Shown here in pieces: positions 1 through 7,620 of a stretch of DNA of 33,812 nt. The notes under the pieces are model-generated. The model worked only from the letters and a program-made list of their open reading frames with translations, searched no databases and was not told the DNA's origin. Within the stretch, counting starts at the first letter, position 1; every line of letters starts with the position of its first letter. Position numbers and translations under genes: made by a program. Source of the DNA: an uncultured Bacillota bacterium (GTDB lineage Bacteria > Bacillota > Clostridia > Peptostreptococcales > Anaerovoracaceae); contig CASFAX010000016.1 in the NCBI GenBank assembly GCA_949292945.1, positions 1 to 33,812 on the forward strand, read 5' to 3'.

Positions 1-1
1 A

Positions 2-241
2 TACTGGAACCTCTTAAGATTCAATCCGCAGCTTGCTAAGGAAGGAAAGAATCCGCTCATCATCGACAGCAAGGAAGCAACTGAAAACTACAGAGACTTC
101 CTCATGGGCGAAGTTCGTTACAACTCCCTGTCCCTCAGATTCCCTGAGAGAGCTGAAAAGCTCTTCACCGAGTCCGAAGAGATGGCTAAGGAAAGATACG
201 AACACCTCAAGGCTCTCCAGAAGAGTTACGACGAGGAATAG
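2..241 (+). CDS. nifJ: Pyruvate:ferredoxin (flavodoxin) oxidoreductase, C-terminal fragment
   Basis: Frame 2 is open from the window edge to a TAG and gives the last 79 residues of a protein that starts outside the window. The pattern YWNLLRFNPQL, EGKNPLIIDSKE, FLMGEVRYNSL and a charged helical tail ending in YDEE matches the C-terminus of pyruvate:ferredoxin oxidoreductase, the thiamine-diphosphate/iron-sulfur enzyme that oxidises pyruvate to acetyl-CoA with reduction of ferredoxin in the anaerobe cytoplasm. No cofactor-binding motif lies in this fragment, so the call rests on the C-terminal pattern and length alone. A strong hairpin follows 27 bases after the stop, so this is the last gene of its transcript. 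Confidence 0.85.
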   Translation, partial: YWNLLRFNPQLAKEGKNPLIIDSKEATENYRDFLMGEVRYNSLSLRFPERAEKLFTESEEMAKERYEHLKALQKSYDEE

Positions 242-267
242 TACCTCACCCTACATATTGAAATTCA

Positions 268-303
268 AAACACCCGCGCCGTGTATGGCGCGGGTGTTTT
301 CGT
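268..303 (+). terminator. Rho-independent terminator after nifJ
   Basis: An 11-bp perfect stem (ACACCCGCGCC with GGCGCGGGTGT, loop GTGTAT) is preceded by AAAA and followed by TTTTCGT. It ends the pyruvate:ferredoxin oxidoreductase transcript. A-tracts on its left side mean it could also stop transcription from the other strand. Confidence 0.9.
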
Positions 304-444
304 ATGACAGGGGTGCAGGCGGGCTGCATCGATGTGGGCGAGTTGCTGCTGGCGGTTGCTCGTGGGCAGCCAGTCAGCGCGCGTATCCAATGCTTGCTCT
401 ATTTTTTCAACCGACTTTGATAAAACAGCTGAATTCAGGGCTAA

Positions 445-489
445 AGGTCAAGGCGATTTTTGCCATTTCTACCCAGGTTCAGGCGATTT
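445..489. repeat. 15-nt imperfect direct repeat in the gap after nifJ
   Basis: AGGTCAAGGCGATTT (445-459) and AGGTTCAGGCGATTT (475-489) match at 13 of 15 positions and are 30 bases apart. They lie in the 250-base gap between two terminators. The gap also holds a small hairpin (ACCTGC/GCAGGT, 527-543). No gene or promoter is convincing in it. Confidence 0.5.
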
Positions 490-553
490 GTAAAGAGAAA
501 GCGCCGATTAGAACTGAAAATGTTCGACCTGCGGAAAGCAGGTAGTTGTCAAC

Positions 554-608
554 GTCAAAAAAGCTCTTGACCGGACTACTGAAAATGCGCATGGTGGTCA
601 AGAGCTTT
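554..608 (-). terminator. Terminator of the sigma/anti-sigma operon
   Basis: On the minus strand a 13-bp stem (AAAGCTCTTGACC with GGTCAAGAGCTTT, loop of 23) is followed by a run of T. It lies just after the anti-sigma stop codon. The perfect arms and the position support an intrinsic terminator despite the long loop. Confidence 0.8.
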
Positions 609-626
609 AACTATCTTATCTCATTT

Positions 627-1856
627 TTAATTTATGTGCCCGTCGTACACGGTTATGCCATTAAGGTACTCCTCTGAAATGGCCGGTATGAAATACGGTA
701 CGTAGGTGTGCAGTCCAAACTCCCACTCGCCACCGTCCACGTAGAATACGTAGTAAGGCAGGTAATATTCTTCGGTAATGTTGTAGAGATACTTAAGGCA
801 TACGCCGCTTATATCGTCCGGGTTGATTATATCCGGTTCTCCTGTAGGAGTATCGTACTGGCAGATGTAATCTCCTTTTTCCAGTTTCTTTCGGGCATCA
901 TCCAGGGAAATAAGAGGATAGTCTCCCAGTTTTTCGGCGGTGGAAAGGCCGTCGTAAATTCGTATGTACTGTAATTTACCGTTTTCGTCAGGAATGAAAT
1001 CCGTGTACCGGAAATCGTGACTGAGCAATTTATCTTCCATAGTGCCGCTGTCGTCGTAAACATAGTAGCCGCGGCAAGAGACCGGATATGAGTTGGTGAT
1101 GGTACCTTCGTTATCTGCGTAATCGTGGTCTATTCCGTAATCCTTGGTAGAATAGTACGCAGGGTTTTCATATCCTAGCAGACTTGCATACTCGCTGTAA
1201 AGATACTTCAAAGCCTCTGCGGCTTCGTCATCTGAGGTGCTGCCCTCGGTAAAGCTGTATTTTTCCGGAAGCGCGATAGCAGATTCAAATCTTACCTCGG
1301 TTTCCCCGTTCGCATAGACGGTAAGGGTCGTATCGCCGGTGGTGCCTGTAATTTCGGTAACGCCTTCCGTTTCCTTCATATCGTTAAGATAATCGGGGTA
1401 TGTTTCGGTAACGGCTTCCCTGGACTGAAAAGTGAGGCCGAGAGCATTAGCCGCTGCTGAGAATCTCTCCTCCATTTCCTCCTCACTCAGGCCGATTGGC
1501 GTACCTGCCCTGTGGTATGAGAGGTTTTTGTACGCGGGCAGAGTTTCAAGGTCTGCATCAGGATTCCACGGGCTACCGTTTTCAAACTCCTCAAAGCTGT
1601 AAAGCCCTATGCCCGGAGCACGCGACCCTTCTGCTGTGTCATCAGGTTTTGTGGCGCCGGCCCTAGGAAGTACAGGAACCTCCTGCTCCGGAGTCAAAAA
1701 TTTCTCTCCCGCTACTACTGCCAGTAGGATACAGGCTGCTGCCGCAAAAGTAAATATATATTTTCTGCCCCTTTTGCTCTTTTTGTAGGAAAGGGCTTCG
1801 GTGACGTATTTGTCGTCGACTTCGCCGAGAGCATCGGTGAATTTCTCTATGTTCAT
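627..1856 (-). CDS. Probable membrane-anchored anti-sigma factor / sensor protein
   Basis: This 409-residue protein follows the ECF sigma gene with a 4-base ATGA overlap, the usual arrangement for a sigma factor and its regulator. Residues 1-30 are charged and cytosolic-looking (MNIEKFTDALGEVDDKYV). One hydrophobic segment lies at about 33-50 and about 350 residues follow outside the membrane. That outer part is rich in Tyr, Asp and Glu with no enzyme motif I recognise. The topology fits an anti-sigma factor that holds the sigma at the membrane through a short inner segment. No zinc-type (HxxxCxxC) anti-sigma motif is seen, so it would belong to a non-ZAS class. Its ribosome site (GGGAGG) lies inside the sigma gene, so translation is probably coupled. 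Function is inferred from position and topology only; the signal sensed is unknown. Confidence 0.7.
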   Translation of the reverse strand: MNIEKFTDALGEVDDKYVTEALSYKKSKRGRKYIFTFAAAACILLAVVAGEKFLTPEQEVPVLPRAGATKPDDTAEGSRAPGIGLYSFEEFENGSPWNPDADLETLPAYKNLSYHRAGTPIGLSEEEMEERFSAAANALGLTFQSREAVTETYPDYLNDMKETEGVTEITGTTGDTTLTVYANGETEVRFESAIALPEKYSFTEGSTSDDEAAEALKYLYSEYASLLGYENPAYYSTKDYGIDHDYADNEGTITNSYPVSCRGYYVYDDSGTMEDKLLSHDFRYTDFIPDENGKLQYIRIYDGLSTAEKLGDYPLISLDDARKKLEKGDYICQYDTPTGEPDIINPDDISGVCLKYLYNITEEYYLPYYVFYVDGGEWEFGLHTYVPYFIPAISEEYLNGITVYDGHIN

Positions 1857-2425
1857 ACTGACACCTCCCTTGAATTAAGATAATCGCGCATTTTGGCGCG
1901 GGTGCGTGCGAGGCGGACGGACACGTTTTTTTCGGAGAATCCCGTAAGAGCCGAGATGTCTCTGATGCTGTCCGAAAAGTAATACCTTCGCATAAAGATG
2001 ACCCGGTTTTCCAGGGACAAAGTCTTCAGAAACTCCTCGATAATCCGCGCAAGCTCCGCCGACTCCATTTCGTCGTCTATGGTGTGCACGTCTGCCAGGC
2101 AGTTTTCCAGCTCCTCAAGAGCCACCGTGCACGAGCTTTTGCGCATCGCCGCAGAGTTGTGCCGGTAGCGGTTGATGGAGACGTTTCGCACTATCTTTGC
2201 AACAAAGGTCAAAAGGGGATTCGGTCTGGCAGGGGGTATGGCGTTCCACGTGCCCAGATACGCATCGTTGACGCACTCGTCGGCATCGTCAAGATTCCCG
2301 ACTATATTAAATGAAATACTGCGGCATGTCCTGCCGTACTTTTCGTCCAGTGACGCTATGGCATCCTCGGACCGGGCGAAAAACAGCTGGACTATGCACT
2401 CGTCGGTCATGAAATCACCGGTCAT
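1853..2425 (-). CDS. ECF-type RNA polymerase sigma factor
   Basis: This 190-residue protein has the two-domain layout of extracytoplasmic-function sigma-70 factors. Sigma region 2 covers about residues 12-88: it contains NLDDADECVNDAYLGTWNAI, the region 2.2 acidic/aromatic helix, followed by FVAKIVRNVSINRYR. Region 4 covers about 122-182: LSLENRVIFMRRYYF, then the DISALTGFSEKNVSVRLAR helix-turn-helix. It directs RNA polymerase to a small regulon and is expected to be held by the membrane protein encoded just downstream. The first ATG is chosen because GGAGG sits six bases before it; a second in-frame ATG five codons later lacks a site. A candidate self-recognised promoter lies upstream. Length and domain order are normal for the family. 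Confidence 0.93.
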   Translation of the reverse strand: MTGDFMTDECIVQLFFARSEDAIASLDEKYGRTCRSISFNIVGNLDDADECVNDAYLGTWNAIPPARPNPLLTFVAKIVRNVSINRYRHNSAAMRKSSCTVALEELENCLADVHTIDDEMESAELARIIEEFLKTLSLENRVIFMRRYYFSDSIRDISALTGFSEKNVSVRLARTRAKMRDYLNSREVSV

Positions 2426-2445
2426 AAAATCCCTCCTCTCTCTTA

Positions 2446-2481
2446 CTATATATACTACAGATTTTGCGGGGGAATGCTACA
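2446..2481 (-). promoter_or_regulatory. Candidate ECF-type autoregulatory promoter of the sigma operon
   Basis: Reading on the minus strand, TGTAGCATTCCCC lies upstream of CTGTAGTATATA at the spacing expected of ECF promoters, about 20 bases before the sigma gene. No good TTGACA-type -35 is present. The match to ECF promoters is from general memory of their TGTAAC-like -35 boxes, so this is an inference. Confidence 0.4.
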
Positions 2482-2530
2482 TCAAAATGTGAAGACGCCG
2501 GTTAATTTTTATTCTGCCAGCGGCGGCGCG

Positions 2531-2829
2531 TGTGCTCGGGAGAAAGTCGGGTGCTCGGGTGCCTGGGGCAAAGGTCAGTGCCTAGAACAGGGCCGGTGCG
2601 CGTGTGCCTGGGGCAAAGGCTAATGCTCGGAACAGGGGCGGTGCTCGGATTCTCCGATTTAATGAGGGCTTACGAGCACGAAAAAGCTCGGATTTCCACA
2701 CGTTTATGGATTTTCCGAGCACAAAACACTCCTGTTAGCCGTCTCTGGTGGTACTCTCTCGTGAATTTTGCACAGATTCCGAGCACTTTCCCGCTCGTGA
2801 CTTTGCAGATTTTGAGAGATTCCGAGCAC
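2531..2829. repeat. Cluster of GTGCTCGG / CCGAGCAC inverted motifs (family A)
   Basis: In the divergent gap before the YhdT gene, GTGCTCGG occurs at 2532, 2552 and 2641 and its complement CGAGCAC at 2673, 2716, 2780 and 2823, with partial copies between. The right-hand sites sit in the longer context TTCCGAGCAC. GTGCTCG (2641-2647) and CGAGCAC (2673-2679) span exactly 39 bases, and the same pair with the same span recurs at 17599-17637. GCTCGGA (2686) and TCCGAGC (2714) form a further inverted pair. No gene is credible here: the open frames across it have no ribosome site and no family resemblance. Confidence 0.7.
2559..2648. repeat. Tandem pair of about 45-bp units
   Basis: Two adjoining units of about 45 bases, each starting GTGCCTGGGGCAAAGG and continuing with related GAACAGGG and CGGTGC blocks. 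They form the left part of the family A cluster and suggest local duplication. Confidence 0.6.
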
Positions 2830-2887
2830 GCCCCCAAAAACAGCCGGGAAATCAAGCATCGGCAGAGAATATTTTTGATAACAGAAG

Positions 2888-2917
2888 TTGTCAATCCGGC
2901 GGTTTTAGTGGTATACT
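2888..2917 (+). promoter_or_regulatory. Sigma-A-type promoter of the yhdT-panF-flavodiiron operon
   Basis: TTGTCA and TATACT are separated by 18 bases, about 100 bases before the first gene of the operon. No other good promoter was found between it and the gene. Confidence 0.6.
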
Positions 2918-3015
2918 TAAGTGTCAAAGTAATTTTAGAGTGTACCCTAAGCGCAGGGAAGCCGAGGCAGCCTGCCGCCTGACGCGAAAGAGGGACGCTA
3001 CTGAAGGAGGAAAAA

Positions 3016-3396
3016 ATGAATATGACTGGACAGAAGATGTCTGAGAAGGAGAAAAACCGTCAGATTCGGAAAGAGGCGATTGTTTCGGTTATACTGTATG
3101 CAGCCTTTTTCATCTGGTGGTACTTTACGGGCTACGGCATTGCGGAAAAGGGTACGACAGAGACGTACACCTACGTGTTCGGACTGCCGATGTGGTTTTT
3201 CTTAAGCTGCATAGTGGGCTATGTGCTTTTCGTGGCTGCGACCATCATAGTGGTGAAGTGCTTCTTTAAGAATTTTGAGTTGGGGCCGGAGAGAGGCGAA
3301 GAGCCTGACGGGGCCGAAGCAGCGCCAAAGACCGCGACAGCCGCGGCAGCTGAAACCGCGGAGCCTTTTACGAAAGGCGGTGAGATGAATGACTAA
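3016..3396 (+). CDS. YhdT-like small membrane protein paired with PanF
   Basis: This 126-residue protein has two clear membrane segments, at about residues 22-42 (SVILYAAFFIWWYFTGYGIA) and 54-80 (FGLPMWFFLSCIVGYVLFVA), followed by a low-complexity Ala/Glu/Thr tail. This pattern, and its place directly before a pantothenate symporter, match the YhdT (DUF997) family, which accompanies sodium:solute symporters in many bacteria. Its role is not established; an accessory subunit of the transporter is the usual suggestion. GGAGG precedes the ATG by 5 bases, and the gene overlaps panF by 8 bases, so the two are translationally coupled. The Ala-rich tail is probably not conserved. Confidence 0.8.
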   Translation: MNMTGQKMSEKEKNRQIRKEAIVSVILYAAFFIWWYFTGYGIAEKGTTETYTYVFGLPMWFFLSCIVGYVLFVAATIIVVKCFFKNFELGPERGEEPDGAEAAPKTATAAAAETAEPFTKGGEMND

Positions 3397-4879
3397 GTAC
3401 ACCGCTATCCTTATCGGAGTTCTCATAATATACCTCATCGTGAATCTGGTGGCAGGTCTTGTGGTGAGCAGGCAGCAGGCCAGAAGGGATGCGAAGAAGA
3501 GCTTTCTGAACAACTACTTCATGGGCGGGCGCTCCATGGGAGGACTGGTTCTGGCTATGACTCTTGTTGCAACCTTTACCAGCGCATCCAGCTTTATAGG
3601 AGGTCCGGGGGTGGCATATGAAAAGGGACTTGTCTGGGTTTACCTTTCCATGGTGCAAGTGCCCACAGCGTTTATCATTCTGTCCATACTGGGAAAGAAA
3701 TTTGCGATTATAGCCAGAAAGACCAACGCCGTAACGGTGACGGATTTCCTCAGGGAAAGGTACGGCTCTAAAGCAGTAGTATGGTTTTCGTCCATATGTC
3801 TGGTGCTGTTTTTCATAGCCCAGATGATGAGCCAGTTTATCGGCGGAGCAGTTCTGTTTCAGTCCATAACAGGCCTTCCGTACATATACGGACTTGCACT
3901 CTTTGGCATAGTCGTAATAGTATACACCTCGGTGGGCGGCTTTAAGGCCGTGACTACCACCGACACAATACAGGGAATAATAATGGTGCTGGGAGGCTTC
4001 ATAATCCTGTTCACCATAATATCCGCGGCGGGGGGCTTTGACAGCCTGGTCGAAAAGCTGAACGTGGAAAATCCGGACTGGGCCGACATAACTGCGGGCG
4101 GTTCCACTACAAAGGCTTACGTCATGTCCTTCTGGGTGCTGGTGGGAGTCGGAACTCTTGGACTTCCGCAGACTGCCGTAAGAGGCATGGGATTTAAGGA
4201 CACAAAGGCTCTTCACAGCGCCATGATATACGGAACCATAGTTATAGGCTTCCTCATGCTTGTTATGCACATATCGGGCGTATTTGCGCCGGCAGTTTTA
4301 GAGCCTGACGAGTTTGAAACCACCGATTACGTGGTACCTGCAATAGTGTTGAAGTACATGAACCCTGTGGTTGCAGGACTTTTCATCGCGGCTCCGCTGG
4401 CTGCGGTAATGTCCACCGTATCGTCCCTTCTGATTTTGGCGTCGGCTGCCATCGTGAAGGATCTCTACCTTAACTACATAGCAAAGGAGGAGACAAAGGC
4501 GGCTGCAGGCTTTGACAGAAAGATAAAGCACATGTCACTTTGGGCGACCCTCATAGTGGGAGCCATAGTGTTCGTGTTCACCATATATCCGCCGGATCTC
4601 ATAGTGTGGATAAACCTCTTTGCCATGGGCGGTCTTGAGTGCGCCTTCTTCTGCCCGATAATCTTCGGACTCTACTGGAAGCGGGCCAACACATGCGCCT
4701 GCCTGCTGTCTGGAGTAATCGGCGTTGCGGCGTTCATAATAATGACTACCTATAACGTAACATGGCTTGGATTTTCACCTATTGTGCCGTCGATTCTGAT
4801 TTCAATAGTGACCTTCATCGCAGGAGCTTATGCGGGAAAGCGGACTGCTCCCGAAAGACTGGAGGTATTTTTCGAATAG
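3389..4879 (+). CDS. panF: Sodium/pantothenate symporter
   Basis: This 496-residue, very hydrophobic protein belongs to the sodium:solute symporter family. The family pattern is visible: SFLNNYFMGGRSMGGLVLAM near residue 40, TFTSASSFIGGPG near 65, a VTVTDFLRERYGSKAV block near 115, and YTSVGGFKAVTTTDTIQGI near 178-196, the region that contributes to sodium and substrate binding. About 13 membrane helices can be counted. PanF takes up pantothenate, the vitamin precursor of coenzyme A, with sodium. The preceding YhdT-like gene supports PanF over proline or sialic-acid symporters, but substrate is not fixed by sequence alone. It is followed after 20 bases by the flavodiiron gene, so the two are probably co-transcribed. 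Confidence 0.88.
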   Translation: MTKYTAILIGVLIIYLIVNLVAGLVVSRQQARRDAKKSFLNNYFMGGRSMGGLVLAMTLVATFTSASSFIGGPGVAYEKGLVWVYLSMVQVPTAFIILSILGKKFAIIARKTNAVTVTDFLRERYGSKAVVWFSSICLVLFFIAQMMSQFIGGAVLFQSITGLPYIYGLALFGIVVIVYTSVGGFKAVTTTDTIQGIIMVLGGFIILFTIISAAGGFDSLVEKLNVENPDWADITAGGSTTKAYVMSFWVLVGVGTLGLPQTAVRGMGFKDTKALHSAMIYGTIVIGFLMLVMHISGVFAPAVLEPDEFETTDYVVPAIVLKYMNPVVAGLFIAAPLAAVMSTVSSLLILASAAIVKDLYLNYIAKEETKAAAGFDRKIKHMSLWATLIVGAIVFVFTIYPPDLIVWINLFAMGGLECAFFCPIIFGLYWKRANTCACLLSGVIGVAAFIIMTTYNVTWLGFSPIVPSILISIVTFIAGAYAGKRTAPERLEVFFE

Positions 4880-4899
4880 ACAGAGGAGGAATGAGTTTA

Positions 4900-6102
4900 A
4901 TGTATTGCGTGAGAAAAGTTACAGAGGATTTGTACTGGGTAGGAGCTAACGACAGACGCCTTGCCCTCTTTGAGAACATCCACCCTATACCTGAAGGAAC
5001 GTCCTACAACGCCTACGTTCTCATGGACGAAAAGGCTGTTCTCGTGGACACCGCAGACTGGGACGTTACGAGACAGTTCAGGGAAAATGTAGAGCACGTT
5101 TTGAACGGAAGAAACCTTGATTACATCATCATAAACCACATGGAGCCTGACCACAGCGCATCCCTTAAGCTGATGAGAGAGCTTTACCCTGACGCAGTGG
5201 TGCTTACTACCGCAAAGGCTGTAACCATGATGAAGCAGTACGGCCTGACTGACGAAAACGTTCAGGTTGTAAAAGAGGGAGATACCATTTCCTTCGGAAA
5301 GCACGAGTTCACCTTCTACTCGGCTCCGATGGTTCACTGGCCTGAAGTAATGGTATCCTACGACAAAACCGACAAGGTTCTTTTCTCCGCCGATGCATTC
5401 GGATCCTTCGGAAGCCTGGACGGAAGGCTGTTTGCAGACGAAGTGAACTACCAGAGAGACTGGGCTGAACCTGCCAGAAGGTACTACACCAACATCGTTG
5501 GAAAGTACGGCCCTCAGGTGCAGAAGCTCCTTCAGAAGGCGAGCGGTCTTGATATAGGTTACATTTGCCCGCTTCACGGTCTCGTATTCAGAAAGGCCGA
5601 GGACATAGCTTACATCGTGGAGAAATACGACAAATGGAGCAAGTACGAGCCTGAGGAAAAGGGCGTTCTCATCTGCTACGCTTCCATGTACGGAAACACT
5701 GAAGAAGCGGCATACATGCTGGCGGCAAGACTCTGCGACAAGGGCATGAGCAACGTGGAAGTGAGAGACGTTTCAAACACCCACGTTTCATACCTCATAT
5801 CCTCGGCGTTCAAGCTGAGCAACATCGCACTCCTTTCCGTGACCTACAACAACAACCTGTTCCCTAACATGGCTAATTTTGTGGACGATATGGCAAGGCT
5901 GGGACTTAAGAACAGGAAGTTTGCGGTAGTTGAAAACGGCACCTGGGCGCCGCAGGCCGGCTCGGTTATAGTAAAGCACCTGGAGGAGATGAACGGCATG
6001 ACCCTCATCGACGACAAGGCGACTATAACATCTTCGGTAAACGAAAACACCGCCGAGGTAATCGACAAACTGGCAGAAGAGATTATCGCGTCGATGATTT
6101 AA
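4900..6102 (+). CDS. fprA: A-type flavoprotein (flavodiiron protein), oxygen/NO reductase
   Basis: This 400-residue protein has the full two-domain build of flavodiiron proteins. The N-terminal metallo-beta-lactamase-like domain carries the di-iron ligands: H80, E82, D84 and H85 in HMEPDH, then H146, D165 and H226 (CPLHG). The flavodoxin domain starts near residue 255 and has the FMN phosphate loop SMYGNTE (262-268). It reduces oxygen to water and/or nitric oxide to nitrous oxide with electrons from rubredoxin or a flavoreductase, protecting cytosolic iron-sulfur enzymes. Rubredoxin is not fused or adjacent here. The ATG at 4900 is preferred because AGGAGG lies 10 bases upstream; the ATG at 4891 is only one base from that site. 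All key residues are present. Confidence 0.95.
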   Translation: MYCVRKVTEDLYWVGANDRRLALFENIHPIPEGTSYNAYVLMDEKAVLVDTADWDVTRQFRENVEHVLNGRNLDYIIINHMEPDHSASLKLMRELYPDAVVLTTAKAVTMMKQYGLTDENVQVVKEGDTISFGKHEFTFYSAPMVHWPEVMVSYDKTDKVLFSADAFGSFGSLDGRLFADEVNYQRDWAEPARRYYTNIVGKYGPQVQKLLQKASGLDIGYICPLHGLVFRKAEDIAYIVEKYDKWSKYEPEEKGVLICYASMYGNTEEAAYMLAARLCDKGMSNVEVRDVSNTHVSYLISSAFKLSNIALLSVTYNNNLFPNMANFVDDMARLGLKNRKFAVVENGTWAPQAGSVIVKHLEEMNGMTLIDDKATITSSVNENTAEVIDKLAEEIIASMI

Positions 6103-6117
6103 AAAAGTATATTTGAC

Positions 6118-6150
6118 AGGGGGCATGAAAATCTGCCCTCTTTTTGTTTT
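6118..6150 (+). terminator. Terminator after the flavodiiron gene
   Basis: An 8-bp stem (AGGGGGCA with TGCCCTCT, one G-U pair, loop of 8) runs into TTTTTGTTTT. It stands only 16 bases before the start of the aminotransferase gene. No promoter is seen between them, so the aminotransferase must depend on read-through or on a promoter further back. Confidence 0.8.
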
Positions 6151-6165
6151 AATCGGGAGGAAAAA

Positions 6166-7353
6166 ATGATTTCAGAGAGAATAAAGCCGCTGGTTGCAGG
6201 AAATTCGGTCATAAGGGCCATGTTCGAGGAAGGAAAAAAGATGGCGGAGGAAAGGGGCGCTGAAAACGTCTTTGACTTCAGCATCGGAAATCCTAACGTG
6301 CCTGCACCGGAAGCGATAAACAGGGCGATGAAGGAAATCCTTGACGGCGAGGATCCGGTGAAGGTTCACGGCTACATGAGCAACGCCGGCTTTCCGGAGA
6401 CGAGAAAGGCCGTTGCGGATAACCTGAACGAGCGGTTCGGCACGGCCTTCACCGAGAAGAACGTCATAATGACGGTGGGAGCGGGAAGCGCCCTCAACGT
6501 CCTTCTTAAGACAATCTTAGACCCGGGAAGCGAGGTCATCGTATTCGCCCCTTACTTTGTGGAGTACGATTCGTATATAGGAAATTACGGCGGCGTAAGA
6601 GTCATGGTGCAGACTTCCGAGGAAAAGGGCTTCCTGCCTGACGGGAAGGCTCTGGTAAAAGCCGTGACCGAAAAGACCCGGGCGGTTGTTATAAACAACC
6701 CGAACAATCCTACGGGGGTAATCTACCCTGAAGAAACCATCATGGAAATCGCAGAGGTTCTCCGGGAAAAGGAAGCGGAGTTCGGCCATCCAATCTATCT
6801 GGTATCCGACGAGCCGTACAGGGAGCTGGCCTACGGCGGCAGACAGGTTCCTTTCCTGACAAAATACTATAATGATACGGTGGTGGGATACTCCTACAGC
6901 AAATCCCTTTCTCTTCCGGGAGAGCGCATCGGCTACGTGCTCATACCTGACGAGTCCGACGGAGCAGACGAGTTCATCGACGCAGCCACCATCGCAAACA
7001 GGGTAAGCGGATGTGTCAACGCTCCGTCCCTCATTCAGCTGGCCATCGGAAGGTGCGCAGATTTAACCTGCGACATATCCTACTACGAAGACAACGCAAA
7101 GCTCATCTACGAAGGTCTGACGGCTCTCGGCTTCAGCTGCGTAAAGCCTCAGGGCGCCTTCTACCTTTGGGTCAAAGCTCCCGGCGGAGACGACAAAGCC
7201 TTTTCCCAGGCGGCAAAGAAGTACGGCATCCTGATGGTTCCCGGAACCTCATTTGCAGGGCCGGGCTACGTCCGCATTTCCTACTGCGTAGCAAGGGAAA
7301 CAATCGAAAGAGCCCTGCCAGAATTTAAGAAGCTGGCAGAAGAAGTGATGTAA
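6166..7353 (+). CDS. Class I/II PLP-dependent aminotransferase
   Basis: This 395-residue protein is a fold-type I aminotransferase of normal length. Visible landmarks are the substrate loop SIGNPN (39-44), NNPNNPTG (177-184), SDEPY with the pyridine-nitrogen aspartate D215, the Schiff-base lysine K246 in SYSKSLSLPGERIGY with phosphate-binding R254, and the substrate-carboxylate arginine R370 in GYVRIS. It moves an amino group between an amino acid and a 2-oxo acid in the cytosol. Aspartate, tyrosine/phenylalanine or alanine are all possible donors, and the sequence does not decide. GGGAGG stands 5 bases before the ATG. It is the last gene before a convergent, repeat-filled gap. Confidence 0.92.
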   Translation: MISERIKPLVAGNSVIRAMFEEGKKMAEERGAENVFDFSIGNPNVPAPEAINRAMKEILDGEDPVKVHGYMSNAGFPETRKAVADNLNERFGTAFTEKNVIMTVGAGSALNVLLKTILDPGSEVIVFAPYFVEYDSYIGNYGGVRVMVQTSEEKGFLPDGKALVKAVTEKTRAVVINNPNNPTGVIYPEETIMEIAEVLREKEAEFGHPIYLVSDEPYRELAYGGRQVPFLTKYYNDTVVGYSYSKSLSLPGERIGYVLIPDESDGADEFIDAATIANRVSGCVNAPSLIQLAIGRCADLTCDISYYEDNAKLIYEGLTALGFSCVKPQGAFYLWVKAPGGDDKAFSQAAKKYGILMVPGTSFAGPGYVRISYCVARETIERALPEFKKLAEEVM

Positions 7354-7422
7354 GGTGGCGCTGAGGGGTGCGATTTCCTTTGTGATTTCATGCCTGGGCT
7401 CTTGTCTGGGTTTTAAGGAATA

Positions 7423-7620
7423 GTTCGACAAAGACTTCTTTTTATCGCGTTGAGGTCGAACACTTTTTCGACAAAAACCGAAGATTTGGGGTCTGAGGTC
7501 GAACTTTTTTGCTGTTTTCAGTGATTTGATGACCAAAAAGTTCGACCTTCAGGCCGTTTTCAGGCTTTGATGTCGAAAAATCGTTCGACTTTTTCTCGGA
7601 TTTCGCCGAAAAAGTCGAAC
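7423..7620. repeat. Cluster of GTTCGAC / GTCGAAC inverted motifs (family B)
   Basis: In the convergent gap, GTTCGAC occurs at 7423, 7540 and 7583 and GTCGAAC at 7455, 7498 and 7614, with further TTCGAC/GTCGAA partial copies. The last pair forms a perfect 13-bp inverted repeat (GTTCGACTTTTTC, 7583-7595, with 7608-7620, loop of 12). The pair at about 7496 and 7536 forms a 14-of-15 match beginning GAGGTCGAACTTTTT. The rest of the 430-base gap holds GC-rich sequence with a 14-base direct repeat GAACCCGCCCGTGA (7617-7630 and 7674-7687). No gene is supported here. Confidence 0.75.

Noticed and set aside
2530..2982. 150-codon open frame through the family A repeats
   Set aside because: No ribosome site, and the translation is a product of the repeats rather than a protein-like sequence. 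It also covers the promoter of the next operon.
3368..4270. 300-codon open frame on the minus strand opposite panF
   Set aside because: It is wholly antisense to a well-recognised transporter, has Tyr/His/Ser-rich composition typical of a reversed frame, and no ribosome site.
7423..7620. Possible CRISPR array from the repeated GTTCGAC words
   Set aside because: The words alternate in orientation at uneven intervals of about 30-45 bases, repeats are only 7-13 bases, and no cas gene is present.
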